From contig MHAR01000006.1 of assembly GCA_001803045.1 (NCBI GenBank), positions 77,740 to 141,739 of the forward strand: 64,000 nt of DNA. The letters run 5' to 3'. The DNA is from Ignavibacteria bacterium RIFOXYB12_FULL_35_14. GTDB taxonomy: Bacteria; Bacteroidota; Ignavibacteria; Ignavibacteriales; Ignavibacteriaceae. Shown here piece by piece: positions 27,035 through 35,200 of this stretch. Each line of letters opens with the position of its first letter. Positions within the stretch are counted from its first letter, which is position 1. The translations under genes were made by a program, and so were the position numbers. The notes under the pieces were generated by a model. That model worked only from the letters and a program-made list of their open reading frames with translations, was not told the origin of the DNA and did not search any database.

Positions 27035-28357
27035 TTGCAAGAGCTAACAAACATAAGAGAGTTCTTCCGACGAGTCGGGATCGGAGCAGAAAAGATTCAG
27101 GAGTTTCAGAGGAAGCTGTACGAGAAGGCGAAAGCCAACCCGAAGTTCAGGTTCTACAGTTTGTACGATAAAACATATCGAACGGATATATTGGAAGAAG
27201 CTTATCGCAGAGTAAAAGCCAATGGTGGAGCATGCGGAGTAGACGGAGTGACCTTTGAAGATATAAAAGCAAAGGGAACAGTCGAATACTTGGCAGAACT
27301 TCAGGAAGAACTGAAAGAAGGGCGGTACAAACCAAAACCGGTAAGGCGGGTGTATATACCGAAGGCGAATGGAAAGAAAAGACCATTAGGGGTACCGACC
27401 ATTCGAGACCGTATAGTACAGACAGCATTCTTAATGGTTCTTGAACCGATATTCGAGGCTGATTTTTCAGAATCGAGTTACGGATTCAGACCAAATAGGA
27501 ATGCACATGATGCGATAAGAGAGATATACAAATACCTGAACTGGGAATGTGAGGAAATCTATGATGTTGATTTGGAGAAGTACTTCGATACAGTAGAGCA
27601 TTGGAAACTAATGAGACTACTGGCAAGAAGGATTTCAGATGGAAAGATACTACACGTAATAGAGCAGTGGTTAAGCTGCGGATATGTGGAGGATGACCAA
27701 CATCATCAGAGCAAAAGAGGCACACCACAGGGAGGAGTAATCAGCCCGTTACTGGCAAACATATATTTGCATCCGGTGGATAAGGCATTTGAGAGGGATG
27801 GTATAAAGAATATCAGCAAAGGTTCGATACATCTTGTGCGGTATGCAGATGATATGGTGATACTTGCACAGATGAATCTGAAAAAGGGAAAAGAAATACT
27901 TGAGCACTACGCAGAAAGATTAGGGCTGAAGCTAAACAAAGAGAAAAGCAGAAGGCTTAATCTTAAAGGGGAAAAGAAGGTGGAGTTCTTAGGATTTCAA
28001 TTTCATCGGGTACAAAACAAGAAGACAAAGAACCGGTTGATACTTGTAAGCCCAAGTCCGAAAAGTCAGAAGCGGTGCAGAGAGCAGATAAGAAAACTTA
28101 TCAGCCACAAGATACCGCTGAAGGTTCAAGACCAAATAAGAAATCTCAATAAATTTCTTATAGGATGGATAAACTACTTCAGACTTGGTAATGCTTCAAA
28201 GGTGCTTTACAAGCTATGTGGTTATGTAATGAAACGAGTTAGAAGGTTAATGCAGAGGAATAAAGGAAGGAGAGGATACGGCTGGAAAAGGATAAGCAAC
28301 GGAGAAATATATGAAAGGTATGGTTTGTTCTATAACTATAAAGTTCAATGGCTCTAA
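27035..28357 (+). CDS. ltrA: Group II intron reverse transcriptase/maturase
   Basis: The product has 440 residues. Translation starts at TTG 27035, nine bases after a GGAG; the ATG at 27030 is out of frame. The reverse transcriptase domain covers about residues 45-320: YIPKANGKKRPLGVPTIRDR, SYGFRPNRNAHDAI, GTPQGGVISPLLANIYL, and the catalytic YADD at 270-273. The maturase (X) domain follows (LIGWINYFRLGNASKVLYKL). No HNH endonuclease domain is present, and the protein stops at QWL. By family knowledge it helps the intron RNA fold and splice, and copies it into new DNA sites. All motifs are intact, so the element may still be active. Confidence 0.93.
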   Translation: MQELTNIREFFRRVGIGAEKIQEFQRKLYEKAKANPKFRFYSLYDKTYRTDILEEAYRRVKANGGACGVDGVTFEDIKAKGTVEYLAELQEELKEGRYKPKPVRRVYIPKANGKKRPLGVPTIRDRIVQTAFLMVLEPIFEADFSESSYGFRPNRNAHDAIREIYKYLNWECEEIYDVDLEKYFDTVEHWKLMRLLARRISDGKILHVIEQWLSCGYVEDDQHHQSKRGTPQGGVISPLLANIYLHPVDKAFERDGIKNISKGSIHLVRYADDMVILAQMNLKKGKEILEHYAERLGLKLNKEKSRRLNLKGEKKVEFLGFQFHRVQNKKTKNRLILVSPSPKSQKRCREQIRKLISHKIPLKVQDQIRNLNKFLIGWINYFRLGNASKVLYKLCGYVMKRVRRLMQRNKGRRGYGWKRISNGEIYERYGLFYNYKVQWL

Positions 28358-28483
28358 CTAAAAGTATAAATTATTCAGGAAAGCCGTATGAGGGAAAACC
28401 TCACGTACGGTTTGATGAGGGTTCAAGGGAAACATGATGGCAGCATTACTGCGCCCTTGTCCTACTCTACAAAATTGTTGTGG

Positions 28484-28504
28484 GGGCACAATGCATTGTG
28501 CTCC
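28484..28504. repeat. Palindrome between intron and RAYT gene
   Basis: A 16-bp perfect core, GCACAATGCATTGTGC (28486-28501), is flanked by GGG and TCC, which pair except for one base. It is the same sequence as the core of 30378-30397 on the other side of the RAYT gene. It looks like a REP-type hairpin belonging to the RAYT. Confidence 0.75.
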
Positions 28505-28722
28505 TACGCAATCATAAATAAACATGAATTACAATCCTAAAGAACATCATCGAAGATCAACTCGATTAAAAGAATATGACTACTCGAATCCCAATTGGTA
28601 TTATGTGACAATTTGTACATTCGACAGAAAGCATTTATTTGGTGAAGTTAAAAACAGTAAAATGATTTCAAATGAATATGGAAAAGTTGTTGATGAAGAA
28701 TGGTTAAAGACAAAAGAATTAA

Positions 28723-30004
28723 GGGCACTTCTAAAAACCAAGTTTAGAGGATATAATATTTGAAAAGTCATGATAATGTTAAAAATATTTTATTTATTAC
28801 GTGTGTAACGGTATTCGATGAGTGACTATATTATCGTTTTTTTTCTTTTTCCATTCACTTTGTGCCTAACCCAACTTACTGCTCATATTTCACCCTCCGA
28901 AGTTGTAGATAACGACTCATATTGTACGTCAAATTCATCAGACCAATTATTGCTCGTGCCCTTAGTTTTCCAATCGTTCTGATAAAGACATCTTTCATGC
29001 TATTAGTAATAAACCCAAAGACATGTTCTACCCGTGCTCTAATTTTTGACTTCTTCCGATTCATATCTTTTTGCCTTTCAGTCAATGGCTGCTCTCTATA
29101 ACCTTTTTTATGGATTCTGTTCCGTATTTTTTTCTTGTTCAACGTTTCTTTTATCGGATCTCCTGAATACGCACTGTCTGCATAAAGTTCATGATGGCTG
29201 TCGCTTTTATCTATCAATTGTTCTATGGCTTGTGAATCATGGACACTTGCATCCGTAACTTCATACTTCGTTATCATCTTAGTCTTTCGGCATACTTTGA
29301 TATGATTTTTGTATCCATAATGATTTTCCCCGTTTTTCTTCATCCACTTCGCATCGGTATCTTTTTGTCGCAACTTAGCAGGCTTTTCCTCCCATTGCTC
29401 AGGTATTCTGCCTTCTTTGATTTGTTGATTTTCTTCTTTGCTATTTCTCTGACGGGGGACTTCTACTATAGTCGCATCTACAATGCTTCCTTCTTTTACT
29501 ATCATTCCTTCTTTTTCCATCTGAAATTCAAACTTCTTAAATAATCTCTCAACAACTTTTACTTTTATCAGATTTTCTTTGAATAACCAGATCGTGTTTT
29601 GATCCGGGACTGTATCTGATAAACCTAAATCTAAAAATCGCATGAACGATAAACGGTCATTGATCTGATACTCCATCTGCTCGTCTGATATGTTATAGCA
29701 GCGTTGAAGTATTAGTATCTTGAACATAAGCAGATAATCAAACGGCGGCCGACCGCCTTGTCCTTTTGGTTCTTTTGCAAATACCTTATCTAAAATGGGT
29801 CGAAATAATTGCCAGTTAATTTCCTCTTTCAATCGTATTAATGGGTCTTTTTTCTTAGTTAATTTTTCTAAGCGATATTCTTCATCGAATAGACCACGGG
29901 GATTTTTTTGTTTCATTGTTTTTTTTGATGTTGGTTTTTTGTTAAATCCTTTTTGTAAAAATAAACATTCTCTTTAACTTTCTATTGAGTTTTTAGAAGT
30001 GCCC
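28723..30004 (-). mobile_element. IS5-family insertion sequence
   Basis: The element is 1282 bp. The left end GGGCACTTCTAAAAAC (28723-28738) is the exact inverse of the right end GTTTTTAGAAGTGCCC (29989-30004). It is flanked by the 4-bp target duplication TTAA (28719-28722 and 30005-30008), which fits the YTAR preference of the IS5 group. It carries one transposase gene on the minus strand. Perfect ends, an intact gene and intact duplications point to recent insertion. Confidence 0.93.
28876..29916 (-). CDS. IS5-family DDE transposase
   Basis: The product has 346 residues. The N-terminal DUF772-type domain is clear (GRPPFDYLLMFKILILQRCY, YQINDRLSFMRFLDLG, VPDQNTIWLFKENL). The catalytic triad is Asp147 (GSIVDATIVE), Asp247 (ELYADSAYSG) and Glu297 (RARVEHVFGF), with the usual spacing. 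The length is normal for the family and no frameshift is needed. It catalyses cut-and-paste movement of the 1282-bp element. It faces opposite to the RAYT gene it disrupts. Confidence 0.93.
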   Translation of the reverse strand: MKQKNPRGLFDEEYRLEKLTKKKDPLIRLKEEINWQLFRPILDKVFAKEPKGQGGRPPFDYLLMFKILILQRCYNISDEQMEYQINDRLSFMRFLDLGLSDTVPDQNTIWLFKENLIKVKVVERLFKKFEFQMEKEGMIVKEGSIVDATIVEVPRQRNSKEENQQIKEGRIPEQWEEKPAKLRQKDTDAKWMKKNGENHYGYKNHIKVCRKTKMITKYEVTDASVHDSQAIEQLIDKSDSHHELYADSAYSGDPIKETLNKKKIRNRIHKKGYREQPLTERQKDMNRKKSKIRARVEHVFGFITNSMKDVFIRTIGKLRARAIIGLMNLTYNMSRYLQLRRVKYEQ

Positions 30005-30077
30005 TTAAGAAAGAATATTGATTTGGATTATTATGTAATTATGCCAAACCATTTCTATGGAATATTGATAATCGAAC

Positions 30078-30105
30078 GTAGGGACACAGCGCGCTGTGTC
30101 CCTAC
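30078..30105. repeat. 28-bp perfect palindrome inside the RAYT gene
   Basis: The arms GTAGGGACACAGCG (30078-30091) and CGCTGTGTCCCTAC (30092-30105) are exact inverses with no loop. The segment encodes RRDTARCVPT in the RAYT frame, just after the HUH motif. It shares the GTAGGG...CCCTAC ends with the intergenic palindromes on both sides. Confidence 0.85.
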
Positions 30106-30377
30106 AAGGGTGAATGAGAATCGTATGTTTGGAGAAATGCAGCCAGGTTCGTTGTCTGCAATCATAAGGTCATTTAAATCAACAGTTACAAAAAGAATTA
30201 ATGAGTTACGAAATATGTTAGGAAAAGAAGTTTGGCAAAAAGGATTCTACGAGCACATCATCCGCAATGAAAATGATTTATACAACATCAGAAAATATAT
30301 TGAACTGAATCCTTTGCAATGGGAGATTGATGAATATTATTCTGGTTCAGACAGGTCTTAATCTGCTAGACGTGTTA

Positions 30378-30507
30378 GGGCACAATGCATTGTGCCCCTA
30401 CAAAAATGATTAAGAATATTATCTCATGAAAAATTATCTACGTAAGGGCATCATGCCCCTATAACATCCACTAGACCTGTGAGCCTTTGGCTCAGGTGGA
30501 CAGGTCT
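30378..30507. repeat. Cluster of REP-like palindromes after the RAYT gene
   Basis: Three inverted repeats follow the RAYT stop codon: GGGCACAATGCATTGTGCCC (30378-30397, perfect), GGGCAT-c-ATGCCC (30446-30458), and a nested pair with outer arms AGACCTGT/ACAGGTCT (30473-30480 and 30500-30507) around GAGCC-ttt-GGCTC. The 296 bases between the RAYT gene and rfaE1 hold these, a 21-bp repeat at 30510-30530, and presumably the rfaE1 promoter. Confidence 0.75.
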
Positions 30508-30509
30508 TA

Positions 30510-30530
30510 GTCTTTATCTTAATCTTAATC
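30510..30530. repeat. Second copy of the 21-bp repeat
   Basis: Identical over 21 bases to 19089-19109 (core CTTTATCTTAATCTTAATC). It lies directly after the nested palindrome at 30473-30507. Confidence 0.6.
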
Positions 30531-30657
30531 CCAGACACGCTTACATCAACAGCAAGCAAGTCTTATCTCCGTCCGCTATTCCGTACCCACTTCCTCCTTT
30601 CACTACTTCATTTTTATCACTATTTTTAGCTGCAATATTTAACGTTTAGGAAAAACA

Positions 30658-31653
30658 ATGGTAAACATTTCAACTCATCGTTTGGATGAGCTAAAAAATA
30701 ATTTTGCAGGAAAGAAAATTGTTGTTATCGGCGACATGATGCTCGATTGCTACTTCTGGGGTGATGTGAAAAGAATTTCGCCAGAAGCACCTGTTCCCGT
30801 TGTCGAAGTTGGTGACGAGTTTTATCGTTTTGGAGGCGCCGCAAATGTTGCATTAAATATTCTAAAGCTTGGTGGAATTCCTTTTCTAATAGGAGTAATT
30901 GGCTACGATAATGATGGAACAATTTTCACTTCGCTAATAAAGGAAAATCAAATGCATTCAGATGGAATATTTATTGATGAAACACGACCAACAACTGCAA
31001 AGACAAGAGTTATCGCACACAACCAGCATGTGGTTAGAATTGATAAGGAAAGCAAAGATTACATCAATGAAGAAATGAGAAAGAAAATTCTTGCATACCT
31101 AGAATCACATATAAAAAAGATTGATGGAATAATTCTTCAAGATTACAACAAGGGTGTGCTAACTCCAGAATTGATTGAAAAAATTGTGCATCTTGCAAAC
31201 AAGAATGATATCCTCATAACCGTTGATCCAAAGTTCAATAACTTTTTCGCATACAAAAATGTAACAGTGTTCAAACCAAATCGTAAGGAGGCAGAAGAGG
31301 TGTTAGGTATAAAAATTAAAACTACCTCAGATGTTTCATTTGCAGGCAAGACAATTCTTGAAAGATTAAAAGCAAAAAATGTTCTATTGACACTCGGCGA
31401 AGAAGGAATAGCTGTTTTTGAGGAACACCAGCCGGAGAAAAGAATGTCTACAAAGGCAATCAAAGTCGCTGATGTATCTGGAGCAGGAGATACAGTAATT
31501 TCAACCTTAACAATGGCGCTTGCCGCTAACGCAAATATTTTGGAAGCATGTTACCTTGCTAATTTCGCGGCCGGAATTGTCTGCGGTGAAGTTGGTATTG
31601 TCCCCATAGAAATTGATCGTTTATTCAAAGTAATTGGCGAAGATCATAAATGA
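30658..31653 (+). CDS. rfaE1: D-glycero-beta-D-manno-heptose-7-phosphate kinase
   Basis: The product has 331 residues and belongs to the PfkB/ribokinase family, like the N-terminal half of HldE. Its signatures are VVIGDMMLDCYFWGDVKRIS and PEAPVPVVEV, the FGGAANVALNI glycine motif, and the anion hole/catalytic base VSGAGDTVIS near residue 276. It phosphorylates heptose 7-phosphate at C1 in ADP-heptose synthesis for the LPS inner core. The next gene supplies the adenylyltransferase half, with an ATGA overlap at 31650-31653, so the two activities fused in E. coli HldE are separate but translationally coupled here. Confidence 0.92.
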   Translation: MVNISTHRLDELKNNFAGKKIVVIGDMMLDCYFWGDVKRISPEAPVPVVEVGDEFYRFGGAANVALNILKLGGIPFLIGVIGYDNDGTIFTSLIKENQMHSDGIFIDETRPTTAKTRVIAHNQHVVRIDKESKDYINEEMRKKILAYLESHIKKIDGIILQDYNKGVLTPELIEKIVHLANKNDILITVDPKFNNFFAYKNVTVFKPNRKEAEEVLGIKIKTTSDVSFAGKTILERLKAKNVLLTLGEEGIAVFEEHQPEKRMSTKAIKVADVSGAGDTVISTLTMALAANANILEACYLANFAAGIVCGEVGIVPIEIDRLFKVIGEDHK

Positions 31654-32129
31654 ACGGAGTAAAAAGTTTATCTGAAATAAAATCGCTCCGCAAAAAGTTT
31701 AAAGAGCAAAATAAAAAAGTTGTTTTTACAAATGGAGTGTTCGATTTAATTCACGCTGGGCATGTTGATTATCTGATAAAATCAAAAGCGCTTGGAGATA
31801 TTTTAATTGTGGGAATGAACACCGATGTTTCAGTAAAAAGAATTAAAGGTGATAAGCGTCCAATACTTAGTCAAGATGAAAGAGCATTTATAATCTCAAG
31901 CTTGAAACCAGTTGATTATGTAACTTTTTTTGATGAAGATACTCCCCAAGAGATAATCAATGAAATCATTCCTGATATTTTAGTTAAAGGTGCTGATTGG
32001 TCTATAGATAAAATTGTTGGTCGAGAGACAATAGGAAAACATGGCGGCGAAGTTAAAACTATTGAGTTTGTGAACAACCAATCAACATCTAAAATCATAG
32101 AATCAATCAAAAATAAATTCTGCAGTTAG
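31650..32129 (+). CDS. rfaE2: D-glycero-beta-D-manno-heptose 1-phosphate adenylyltransferase
   Basis: The product has 159 residues and is a cytidylyltransferase-like nucleotidyltransferase. TNGVFDLIHAGHVDYL contains the HxGH motif; GMNTDVSVKRIKG and the C-terminal ISTTxF-type site (NNQSTSKIIESI) complete the fold. It makes ADP-heptose from heptose 1-phosphate and ATP. Its start overlaps the rfaE1 stop by 4 bases. The pair precedes a TamB-like envelope gene, so the block serves outer-membrane building. Confidence 0.92.
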   Translation: MNGVKSLSEIKSLRKKFKEQNKKVVFTNGVFDLIHAGHVDYLIKSKALGDILIVGMNTDVSVKRIKGDKRPILSQDERAFIISSLKPVDYVTFFDEDTPQEIINEIIPDILVKGADWSIDKIVGRETIGKHGGEVKTIEFVNNQSTSKIIESIKNKFCS

Positions 32130-32215
32130 CTTGTTTGGATATTTTTTTAATCGAATAAAATCTATATCCTTACGCAAACGTTTGCCAAATAATAATATCT
32201 TTTCGTTAGAACAAA

Positions 32216-35200
32216 TTGTCAGATAGCGAAGTAACGCAACCCGTACCAAATCCCAAAAGAAGGCGAACTCTGTTTCAGAGAATTGTCAATGTATTTCTAT
32301 ACATTGGGTTGATGACTCTCGCTTCACTGATTTTTCTTTTTGGATTTAGCCAAACACAAACTTTTAGAAATTGGCTGCGAGACTTTGTTGTTGAACAAGC
32401 TAATGATAATCTAAACGGAAAAATTTCCATCGGAAAAATTGAAGGCACAATTTTCACTTCGTTGATCTTAAGAAACACAATTGTTACTATGGAAAAGGAT
32501 ACGCTGCTTAACGCCGGAATGATTGAACTGCGAACAAGTCCGTTAAAGATTTTTCTAAAGACAATCTATGTGAGAAAAGTTGAAATAAAAGATGCTCGAA
32601 TAGCTTTTGTAAAGGATAGTTCGGGTGTTCTTAACATCTCAAAATTATTTCCACCAACTGAAGAAGAAGACACATCAAAATCCGCTTTTCCTTTCCGAAT
32701 TGAAGTCGCTGATTTTAAATTGATCAATGTTGATTTTGCACTTCAGAATTATGATAAGGCGCGAAGCAGCGAATTTTATTCTTCACTAAATATGGATGAT
32801 TTTAGAATCGATGATATTTTTCTATCCCTAAGAGCGTTTGCAGATATTGATAACAATACATTCGAAACTAAAATAGAATACCTCTCGCTGAATACGAATA
32901 TAACAGCATTCAATCTAAAATCTTTTTCCGGTGAATTTGGAGTGAATCCTAATGAAATTATTGCGAATGACTTATTTATGAACACAGAAAGTTCCGACAT
33001 CACCTTAAATGCAAAAGTAAATGGTCTGAATATTTTTGATTCAACTATGACGGAAAATCTAAAGTACGCCGTAATGGATATTTCGTTGGACAGCAGACAG
33101 TTTAACTTTAATGATATTTCTTCATTTGTTCCTCCGATAGGTATGCTGAAAGGTGCAGTAGGAGTTCAGCTTAATGCATCGGGCAACTTACTTCAGTTAG
33201 ATATAAATAAAATTGTCCTGGATTATGAAAAAACGCATCTCGAAACTAAAGCTGTAATTCGAAACGTTAATAATATGGATGATTTGACAATCTCGGCGGA
33301 CTTTAAAAATTCATACATTAATCAATCCGATATTGATAAGCTGCTTCCTGAATTTGGTATACCGGTATTTGAAAAACTTGGTGTCGTAAAGATTGATTCA
33401 TTAACATTTGATGGTCGGCCATTAAACTTTAAATCCAAAGTTCTTCTTTCCACTAATACTGGAAAAATTTCCTCGGATGTTAATATGGATTTAGAAAAAC
33501 CTATTGCAGAATATGACATTAATTTCATTTCTAAAAATTTTAATATTTCGCCCATTGCAAATATTTCATCAAGCCTAAATCTCAGAGGAAATTTTGTTGG
33601 CAGAGGATTTTCGCCAAATGAAATGAATGCAAACATTCTTCTTGTAGGCGATGGTTCTACTGTTGAAGGAATAGACTTTGATTCCTTGTTGCTAACCGCC
33701 CAAGCAAAAGATGGAGTCATCGATTATTCCCTTTTCAGTGCTGCATATAAAGCCAGAGCAGAGGTTGATGGTTCATTGGATTTCTTACAAGAGAATATAG
33801 GTTACAATGCAAGCGGTAAAGTTAGTAATCTTGATATCGGTCAATTGATGAAGGACTCAACCACAGTTACTGATCTTAATTTCAAATTCAGAACAGAAGG
33901 TGAAAATTTTGATATTGATAAGATGAACATGTTTTTAACTTTTGATCTTTCACCATCAATAATAAACGGAACTGAAATTGACAGTACGCGAACAATTACT
34001 GATATTTTTACAGATAACAATGAAGAAAGAGTGATTAACTTTATTTCGGATATTGCCGATGTTACTCTTAAGGGCCAGTTCTCACTGCCTGATGCGATTT
34101 CAGTTATAGGTAAAGAAACTGGTTTACTGACTAATGCTTTCATGAAAAAAATTGCGGAAGTATTACCATCAGCTAAATTGGATAAATACTTGACTGAACA
34201 AAATAAATCGGATAAGATCGGTTCTATCACAAAATCTAAAAACGATGAAAGAGTTTCAATAAATTATTTGGTTGATCTTAAGGATTTCGGATTTATCACT
34301 CCTTTTCTCTATGATAAAAGATTAGAAATTGATGGCGATATTTCGGGTAACTTAGTTTATGATGACGACAGCATTTTTGTGACTTTAAACTCCGACCTGA
34401 ATTACGTTAAGTATTGGGGAAAGACCGATGTATATTTTCTTTCCAAGATGAATTTGGATTTAGATATTGCAAATAGCTTTTTGGCAAGATCGACTGAAGA
34501 TGTTGACATCAACCTCAAAGTAAAAACTAGCCGTATTTTTGCCGGTACAGATTTGAATGATGTTTTGCTTGATCTGAAGATGAAAGAAAATATTGCCGAC
34601 ATAAAATTTGCATCAAAACTGGAGGATTATGCATCTGCTGAACTTATATGCTTAGCCGATTTGAAAAGTTCAACCATCAACCTTGATGTGGAAAACCTCG
34701 ATCTCAACTACAAGGGATTTGACATAAAGAACAGAGATAATCTTAACTTATTAATTTCTGAAGACCGAATTGATTTCAAAAAGTTCAGATTGTTTCATTC
34801 AAATGGTGAAATTTCAGTTGATGGCTTTCTTGCTACAAATGAAAATCAGAATTTGAATTTAAAAATCAGTAACATCCAAGGAAAAGACATTTTCCAAAGT
34901 TTTTCTGCTGGTAATGGGTTAAGCTTTTTAGACATAAATTTAAATCTCAATGCTGTAATCACGGGTAATTATTCGAGACCCCTAATGACTATAGGATTGA
35001 ATGGTGAAAATCTAACTTACAAAGAGAAAAAATTCGGTGACTTTGTAAGTAATTTTAATTATGCGGATAAAAATTTCTCATCGGATATAAAATTTTTTGA
35101 TTCGTACAGTAGCTCTTCAGTACCGGCGTTAAAATTAATTGGCAGCATTCCAATAAATCTTTCTTTCACTGATTCTGGAAAAAGACTAATAGATGATGAA

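Larger units (their letters stand above)
26373..28470 (+). mobile_element. Group II intron with encoded maturase
   Basis: Domain V is clear at 28381-28413: AAGCCGTATGAGG, a GAAA loop, then CCTCACGTACGGTTT, containing the AGC catalytic triad. Domain VI follows, with CAAGGG/CCCTTG arms, and the intron should end at CCTACTCTAC (28461-28470). The 5' end is less certain. GAGCG at 26373 is the best match to the GUGYG consensus; GTGAG at 26407 is an alternative. Domains I-IV fill 26373-27030 with no other gene. If the ends are right, the intron splits a TAA stop codon (CTCAGA-T | AA) and replaces it with TGA, so the host protein is unchanged before and after splicing. The intron encodes a maturase/reverse transcriptase in domain IV. 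Confidence 0.8.
28524..30361 (+). pseudogene. REP-associated tyrosine transposase (RAYT) gene split by an IS5-type element
   Basis: The first part, 28524-28722, encodes the N-terminal RAYT signature (RRSTRLKEYDYSNPNWYYVT, ICTFDRKHLFGEV). The second, 30009-30361, continues KNIDLDYYVIMPNHFYGILI to the catalytic-tyrosine helix (GFYEHIIRNENDLYNIRKYI). Removing the IS and one TTAA copy joins them in frame (KTKEL-R-KNIDLDYY), giving a protein of about 183 residues. Two further oddities are seen. The HUH motif, normally HFH in PNHFHG, reads HFY. A perfect 28-bp palindrome lies inside the coding sequence. RAYTs are IS200/IS605-like single-strand transposases tied to REP palindromes. This one is broken by the IS and probably also inactive from the His change. 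Confidence 0.85.

Noticed and set aside
29999-30361. Independent small gene starting with GTG at 29999
   Set aside because: The apparent start comes from the IS right end; the sequence is the C-terminal part of the split RAYT.
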